9,582 bases of DNA from AC-69 sp044869895 (GTDB lineage Bacteria > Actinomycetota > UBA4738 > HRBIN12), in NCBI GenBank assembly GCA_044869895.1, contig JBIOXZ010000161.1, positions 1 through 9,582 of the forward strand, given 5' to 3'. The translations under genes and the position numbers were made by a program. This document shows positions 6,320-9,582 of this stretch, piece by piece (within the stretch, counting starts at the first letter, position 1; the number at the start of each line of letters is the position of its first letter). Under the pieces are notes generated by a model, which was not told the DNA's origin, did not search any database, and saw only the letters and a program-made list of their open reading frames with translations.

Positions 6320-7018
6320 ATGAGCGAGTCGCCCGGGACCGAGCCCCAGGCGCCCGCGCCCCGCGTGCGGGACATGCCGGCTCCTCGGAAGACCACAGGC
6401 GTGTTCGGTCCGGCCTTGCGATTCGTCTTCACCTGGCCCTACCGGGCCATCCTGGCCGGGCTGTATCGAGCCGGGGTGCGTCCCTGGCAGCTCACGGTTG
6501 CATCGCTCCTGGCGAACGTGGTGGTCGGCTGGCTCCTGCTCACCGGGCGCCGGTTCCTGCCGGGCGCCCTGCTCATACCGGCGGGGTTGTTCGACGTCTT
6601 CGACGGGGCCGTGGCCCGGTTGCGAGGCGAGGACCGCCGGGCGGGAGCGTTCCTGGATTCGGTGCTCGACCGGATCGGCGACATGGTCCTATTCGGGTGC
6701 CTGTACTGGTCCGAGCAGGACCAGGGACACGTTCTCGCCGCGGCCCTGGCGCTCGTCACGCTGGTCACGGCCCTGACGGTGAGCCACGTGCGCGCGGAGG
6801 CAGAGGCAGCGGGGATCCAGCTCTCCAAGGGATTCTTCCAGCGGCTGGAGCGGTACGTGGCCATGACGGTCGGGCTCATGGTGCCGCGGGCCCTGGTGCC
6901 GATGCTCGTGGTGCTCGTGGCGTTGGGAGGCGCGACGCTGTTGCAGCGGGGGTCGTCGGCTCTGCGACGGCTGTCCCGTCCCACCGAGGATCAGCGCTGG
7001 CAGGATGGGCAGAAGTAG
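6320..7018 (+). CDS. CDP-alcohol phosphatidyltransferase, possibly phosphatidylinositol-phosphate synthase type
   Basis: A 232-aa integral membrane enzyme that transfers a phosphatidyl group from CDP-diacylglycerol to an alcohol. The complete family signature D-x2-D-G-x2-A-R-x8-G-x3-D-x3-D is present: D92, D95, G96, A99, R100, G109, D113 and D117, which bind two metals and the CDP. Hydrophobic segments lie at about 33-50, 58-76, 80-92, 120-132, 138-155 and 180-205. SHVRAEAE (155-162) and the later R175/E177/R178 resemble the phosphatidylinositol-phosphate synthase (PgsA1) and archaetidylinositol synthase branch, so I lean to an inositol phosphate acceptor, though glycerol phosphate is not excluded. 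The cytosolic N-terminus of about 28 residues is proline-rich; M19 could be an alternative start. It starts 41 bp after the Gre gene, and its last 28 bp overlap the 3' end of the opposing glycosylase gene. Confidence 0.85.
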   Translation: MSESPGTEPQAPAPRVRDMPAPRKTTGVFGPALRFVFTWPYRAILAGLYRAGVRPWQLTVASLLANVVVGWLLLTGRRFLPGALLIPAGLFDVFDGAVARLRGEDRRAGAFLDSVLDRIGDMVLFGCLYWSEQDQGHVLAAALALVTLVTALTVSHVRAEAEAAGIQLSKGFFQRLERYVAMTVGLMVPRALVPMLVVLVALGGATLLQRGSSALRRLSRPTEDQRWQDGQK

Positions 7019-7770
7019 GTCGTCCGCCCCGCCACCACGGTTCGTGAGAGTTCCGACCGGCACCGAGGGCACCTGCCCCCAGGACGGCCCCGCACCCGGC
7101 TGAGCCAGCCCCGCCGGGTCTCCAGGTAGTCGAAGTCCTCCACGGCGGCGCCGAGGACCCGCCGCAACGTTCGGAACAGGCGAGCTCGGTCGTTCGCGTC
7201 CAGGTCCTCCACCCGCCGACGGGGGTGGATCCTTGCCTGCCACAGGATCTCGTCGGCCACGAGGTTCCCGATCCCGGCCACGAGCCGTTGGTTCATCAGG
7301 AGGGCCTTCACGCCTCCGCGCCGGCGGGAGAGCGATCCCAGGAACTCGTCGCGCTCGACGCGGAGGGCGTCGGGGCCGAGGCTGCCCAACACGACCTTCA
7401 GCTCGTCGTCGTCACCGGCCAGCCACACCCCGCCGAGCCGCCGCATGTTTCGGTAGCGGAGCTCGCCCTCGTCGAACACGAGCACCAACCGATCGTGACG
7501 ATGTCGATCGGGCTCGTCGCCCGACCACACGAGGTCCCCGGTCATGCCGAAATGGAACAGCAGGGTTGGGCCCGCCGCCGGGCACACGAGCCATTTCCCA
7601 TGCCGCATGGGTTCCTCGAATCGGTGACCGGTCAGAAGGCGGCCGACGTGCTCCGGAGCCGCGTTCCTGACGATGGCCCGGTCAGGGACGTCGACGGCCC
7701 GCACGGTCCGGCCTGTCGCGTGCTCGGCGAAGAACCGTCGGTGCGCCTCAACCTCGGGAAGTTCGGGCAC
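6991..7770 (-). CDS. mutM: Fpg/Nei-family DNA glycosylase/AP lyase
   Basis: A 259-aa base-excision repair enzyme that removes oxidised bases and nicks the abasic site. The start is the GTG at 7770, because the family needs P2 as nucleophile and reads (V)PELPEVE from there; any longer start would bury this proline. Seen: P2, E3, K59 (RHGKWL, the conserved beta-loop lysine), M76 (FHFGMTG), the H2TH motif around GIGNLVADEILWQARIHP, and the zinc finger CPRC-x16-CPSC closing the protein in QR as usual. In the wedge loop, Fpg has RRF; here it is R110-R111-L112, so the Phe wedge is Leu, and preference for 8-oxoguanine over other lesions is uncertain. No Shine-Dalgarno is seen. It is divergent from the Rieske gene and overlaps the transferase tail to tail by 28 bp. 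Confidence 0.9.
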   Translation of the reverse strand: MPELPEVEAHRRFFAEHATGRTVRAVDVPDRAIVRNAAPEHVGRLLTGHRFEEPMRHGKWLVCPAAGPTLLFHFGMTGDLVWSGDEPDRHRHDRLVLVFDEGELRYRNMRRLGGVWLAGDDDELKVVLGSLGPDALRVERDEFLGSLSRRRGGVKALLMNQRLVAGIGNLVADEILWQARIHPRRRVEDLDANDRARLFRTLRRVLGAAVEDFDYLETRRGWLSRVRGRPGGRCPRCRSELSRTVVAGRTTYFCPSCQR

Positions 7771-7776
7771 AGCGGT

Positions 7777-7783
7777 AGTGTTA
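7777..7783 (-). promoter_or_regulatory. Weak -10-like box of the Fpg gene
   Basis: On the minus strand TAACACT, inside GGTAACACTACC, ends 6 nt before the GTG at 7770. Its T is one base off the TANNNT pattern. With no Shine-Dalgarno in between, a leaderless start is plausible, but no -35 is recognised. Confidence 0.22.
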
Positions 7784-7816
7784 CCGAAAGGTTCGCCGAC
7801 ATCCGCCGAAGGTTCG
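7784..7816. promoter_or_regulatory. Two similar dyads in the divergent Fpg/Rieske spacer
   Basis: CCGAAAGGTTCG (7784-7795) and CCGAAGGTTCG (7806-7816) are direct repeats differing by one A. Each is itself a small dyad of CGAA and TTCG around 3 or 2 bases. Their starts are 22 bp apart, about two helical turns. They lie in the 59-bp space between the two divergent start codons and could be sites for one regulator of both genes. Function is inferred. Confidence 0.35.
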
Positions 7817-7829
7817 AAAGGACGAGGCC

Positions 7830-8165
7830 GTGGCCAACTACATCCGGGTCGCATCCCTGGCAGAGGTGCCCGAAGGGGAGCTCCGGGGGTTCGAGCTCGC
7901 CACAGGGAGGATCACCGTGGCCCACGTGGAGAACGAGCTCTTCGCCCTCGGCGACGAGTGCACCCACGAGGGGTGCCTCCTGTCGGAGGGAGAGGTCGAC
8001 GAGTCCGCCGACACCGTGGTCTGTGCGTGTCACGGAAGCGCCTTCGACCTTCGCACCGGCGAGCCCGTCGAGGGTCCGGCCCAGGATCCCGTGCCAACGT
8101 TTCCCGTCCGGCTCGTGGAGGGCTGGATCGAGCTGGTGCCGATCGCCTCAGGAGGAGACACGTGA
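7830..8165 (+). CDS. Small soluble Rieske [2Fe-2S] protein
   Basis: A 111-aa single-domain Rieske ferredoxin with no signal peptide or membrane anchor, so cytoplasmic electron transfer is likely. Box I is CTHEGC (C44, H46, C49) and box II is CACHGS (C65, C67, H68, S70). C44/H46 and C65/H68 hold the cluster. C49 and C67 match the disulfide pair of cytochrome bc-type Rieske proteins, and S70 the serine tuning their potential; many dioxygenase ferredoxins lack these. The GTG start has AAAGGA 7 nt upstream. Similar small proteins are annotated as oxygenase ferredoxin subunits, as NirD-like, or lie in actinobacterial SUF operons. Here no oxygenase or SUF gene is adjacent; the only downstream partner in view is zwf, 19 bp on. 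The electron partner is unknown. Confidence 0.87.
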   Translation: MANYIRVASLAEVPEGELRGFELATGRITVAHVENELFALGDECTHEGCLLSEGEVDESADTVVCACHGSAFDLRTGEPVEGPAQDPVPTFPVRLVEGWIELVPIASGGDT

Positions 8166-8188
8166 GCCTGGGGCGCAAGACCGGATGA
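8150..8188 (+). promoter_or_regulatory. Strong RBS and 8-codon mini-ORF coupling the Rieske gene to zwf
   Basis: A perfect AGGAGG (8150-8155) sits 6 nt before a GTG at 8162. That GTG overlaps the Rieske stop as GTGA and opens an ORF of only eight codons (VSLGRKTG). Its TGA overlaps the zwf ATG as ATGA (8185-8188). The zwf ATG itself has no good Shine-Dalgarno nearby. Ribosomes could therefore pass from the Rieske gene through the mini-ORF to zwf by stop-start re-initiation. The arrangement is seen; translation of the peptide is inferred. Confidence 0.4.
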
Positions 8189-9582
8189 GCGCCCAGCTGC
8201 CACCACAGGCCGTCGTCATCTTCGGGGCCTCCGGGGACCTGACGAGGCGCAAGCTCCTGCCGGCCTTCTGGAGCCTGTTCGTCCAGGGGCTGCTCCCCAA
8301 GGGATTCGCCATCACCGGGTACGCGCGCACCGAGATGACCGACGAGGAGTTCCGGGAGCAGGCCCGCGAATCGGTCAAGCTGTTCGGCCGATGGTCGCCG
8401 GATGACGACGCATGGCGGGGGTTCGCCGAGCGCCTCTCGTACCTCCCGGGAGAGTTCGCGAGCGAGCGCGCGATGATCCGGCTGGAGAAACACCTCACCT
8501 CGGTCGACGAGCGGTCCGGCACCGAGGGAGGGCGGTTCTTCTACGCAGCCACGCCGACCACCGTTTACCCGGACATCGTGCGCCGTCTCGCCGAGGCCGG
8601 CCTGCACCGGGACGCCAAGGTCGTCTTCGAGAAGCCGTTCGGCCACGACCTCGCTTCGGCCCGTGAGCTGAACGCGAGGATCCACGAGGTCTTCGACGAG
8701 TCCCAGATCTTTCGGATCGACCATTACCTGGGCAAGGAGACCGTCCAGAACATCCTGGCCTTCCGGTTCGCCAACGGGCTCTTCGAACCGGTGTGGAACC
8801 GAAGGTACCTCGACCACATCGAGCTCACCGTGGCCGAGGACATCGGAATCGATGGGCGGGGGGCCTTCTACGAGCAGACGGGAGCCATCCGCGACCTCGT
8901 GGTCACCCACCTCTTCCAGGTCTTGACGTTCCTGTCCATGGAGGCGCCGGTCTCCTTCGACCCCGACCGCCTACGCGACGAGACTGTGAAGGTCCTGCGG
9001 AGCGCCCAACCCTGCGACCCCTCGCAGGTGGTCCGGGGCCAGTACCGCGGCTACCAGGGAGAACCAGGCGTCGCGCCCGACTCGACCGTCGAGACGTACG
9101 CCGCCCTCAGGTTGGAGATCGACAACTGGCGGTGGGCGGGCGTTCCGTTCTTCCTGCGGACGGGGAAGCGGATGGCCGCCAAGTGCAGCGAGATCACGCT
9201 CAAGTTCCACAAGGTCCCCTTCAACGTGTTCAGGGCGACGGACATCCATCTGCCCAGGCGCGACCATCTGACCATCAGGATCCAGCCCAACGAGGGGATC
9301 ACGCTCGCGGTGAACGCCAAGAAGCCGGGGCCGGGTCTGGAGCTGGAGCGCGTCACGATGGACTTCGACTACGAGGACGAGTTCGGGGGGCCGATCGCCG
9401 ACGCGTATGAGCTCCTGCTCCTCGAGGTCATGGAGGGCGACCACACGCTGTTCCTGCGCGAGGACGGCGTGGACCGGGCGTGGGAGGTCCTCCAGCCGGT
9501 GCTGGACCATCCGGCGCCGGTCGTGGAATACGAGCAAGGTAGCTGGGGGCCGGCCGAGGCGGACGCGTTGATCGCCCCCCAC
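8185..9582 (+). CDS. zwf: Glucose-6-phosphate 1-dehydrogenase, 3' end cut by the window
   Basis: Reading from ATG at 8185 gives 466 codons open to the last base. The enzyme oxidises glucose 6-phosphate to 6-phosphogluconolactone and makes NADPH at the entry of the oxidative pentose phosphate pathway. Seen: the NADP fingerprint FGASGDLTRRK (13-23), EKPFG (149-153), the substrate signature RIDHYLGKE (177-185) with D179, H180 and K184, and H242 in AIRDLVVTHLFQ at the place of the catalytic base. FLRTGKRM follows in the C-terminal domain. The last residues seen (SWGPAEADALIAPH) match the family's C-terminal end, so only about 10-20 residues are missing. It follows the Rieske gene by 19 bp, probably in one operon, bridged by a mini-ORF. 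In many actinobacteria zwf sits with tkt, tal, opcA and pgl, which may lie beyond the window. Confidence 0.95.
   Translation, partial: MSAQLPPQAVVIFGASGDLTRRKLLPAFWSLFVQGLLPKGFAITGYARTEMTDEEFREQARESVKLFGRWSPDDDAWRGFAERLSYLPGEFASERAMIRLEKHLTSVDERSGTEGGRFFYAATPTTVYPDIVRRLAEAGLHRDAKVVFEKPFGHDLASARELNARIHEVFDESQIFRIDHYLGKETVQNILAFRFANGLFEPVWNRRYLDHIELTVAEDIGIDGRGAFYEQTGAIRDLVVTHLFQVLTFLSMEAPVSFDPDRLRDETVKVLRSAQPCDPSQVVRGQYRGYQGEPGVAPDSTVETYAALRLEIDNWRWAGVPFFLRTGKRMAAKCSEITLKFHKVPFNVFRATDIHLPRRDHLTIRIQPNEGITLAVNAKKPGPGLELERVTMDFDYEDEFGGPIADAYELLLLEVMEGDHTLFLREDGVDRAWEVLQPVLDHPAPVVEYEQGSWGPAEADALIAPH

Noticed and set aside
7802..7817. LexA (SOS) box upstream of the Fpg gene
   Set aside because: Only the right half GTTCGA is present; the left half TCCGCC matches TCGAAC at three of six positions.

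Overview
The window is high-GC bacterial chromosome, densely packed, with many GTG starts, 4-bp gene overlaps and several apparently leaderless first genes. Gene content (GntR/UTRA regulator, GreA-type factor, a CDP-alcohol transferase resembling the phosphatidylinositol-phosphate synthase branch, a Rieske protein, Zwf) and the TANNNT boxes close to start codons suggest a member of the Actinomycetota, probably an uncultured or deep-branching one. This is an inference; another high-GC phylum such as Chloroflexota is not excluded. No mobile element, tRNA, rRNA or CRISPR was seen.

Region 1 (11-4805, + strand) is the most interesting part. A GntR/UTRA regulator, a DhnA-type class I aldolase, a zinc medium-chain dehydrogenase and an FGGY carbohydrate kinase follow one another, each junction being a 4-bp GTGA overlap. 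A GntR-like operator and promoter lie in the first 45 bases. The parts suggest a small catabolic route: oxidise a polyol or sugar to a ketose, phosphorylate it, then cleave it. The substrate cannot be read from the sequence, and residues that define known relatives are changed in the aldolase and the kinase. An unrecognised 193-aa protein starts 6 nt after the kinase and may belong to the operon. No transporter lies in the window.

Region 2 (4821-5597, - strand) is a classical short-chain dehydrogenase, convergent with region 1. A 144-bp spacer separates it from a divergent GreA/GreB-family gene (5742-6278, +), whose -10 box sits inside a 21-bp inverted repeat.

Region 3 (6320-7770) holds a CDP-alcohol phosphatidyltransferase (+) and an Fpg/Nei DNA glycosylase (-) that overlap tail to tail by 28 bp.

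Region 4 (7771-9582, +) starts with a 59-bp divergent spacer carrying two similar small dyads. It continues with a 111-aa Rieske protein that has cytochrome-bc-like cysteines, an 8-codon mini-ORF bridging two stop/start overlaps, and zwf (glucose-6-phosphate dehydrogenase), which runs off the window just before its expected C-terminus. Fpg, the Rieske protein and NADPH-producing Zwf side by side could fit a redox or oxidative-damage theme, but this rests on position alone.
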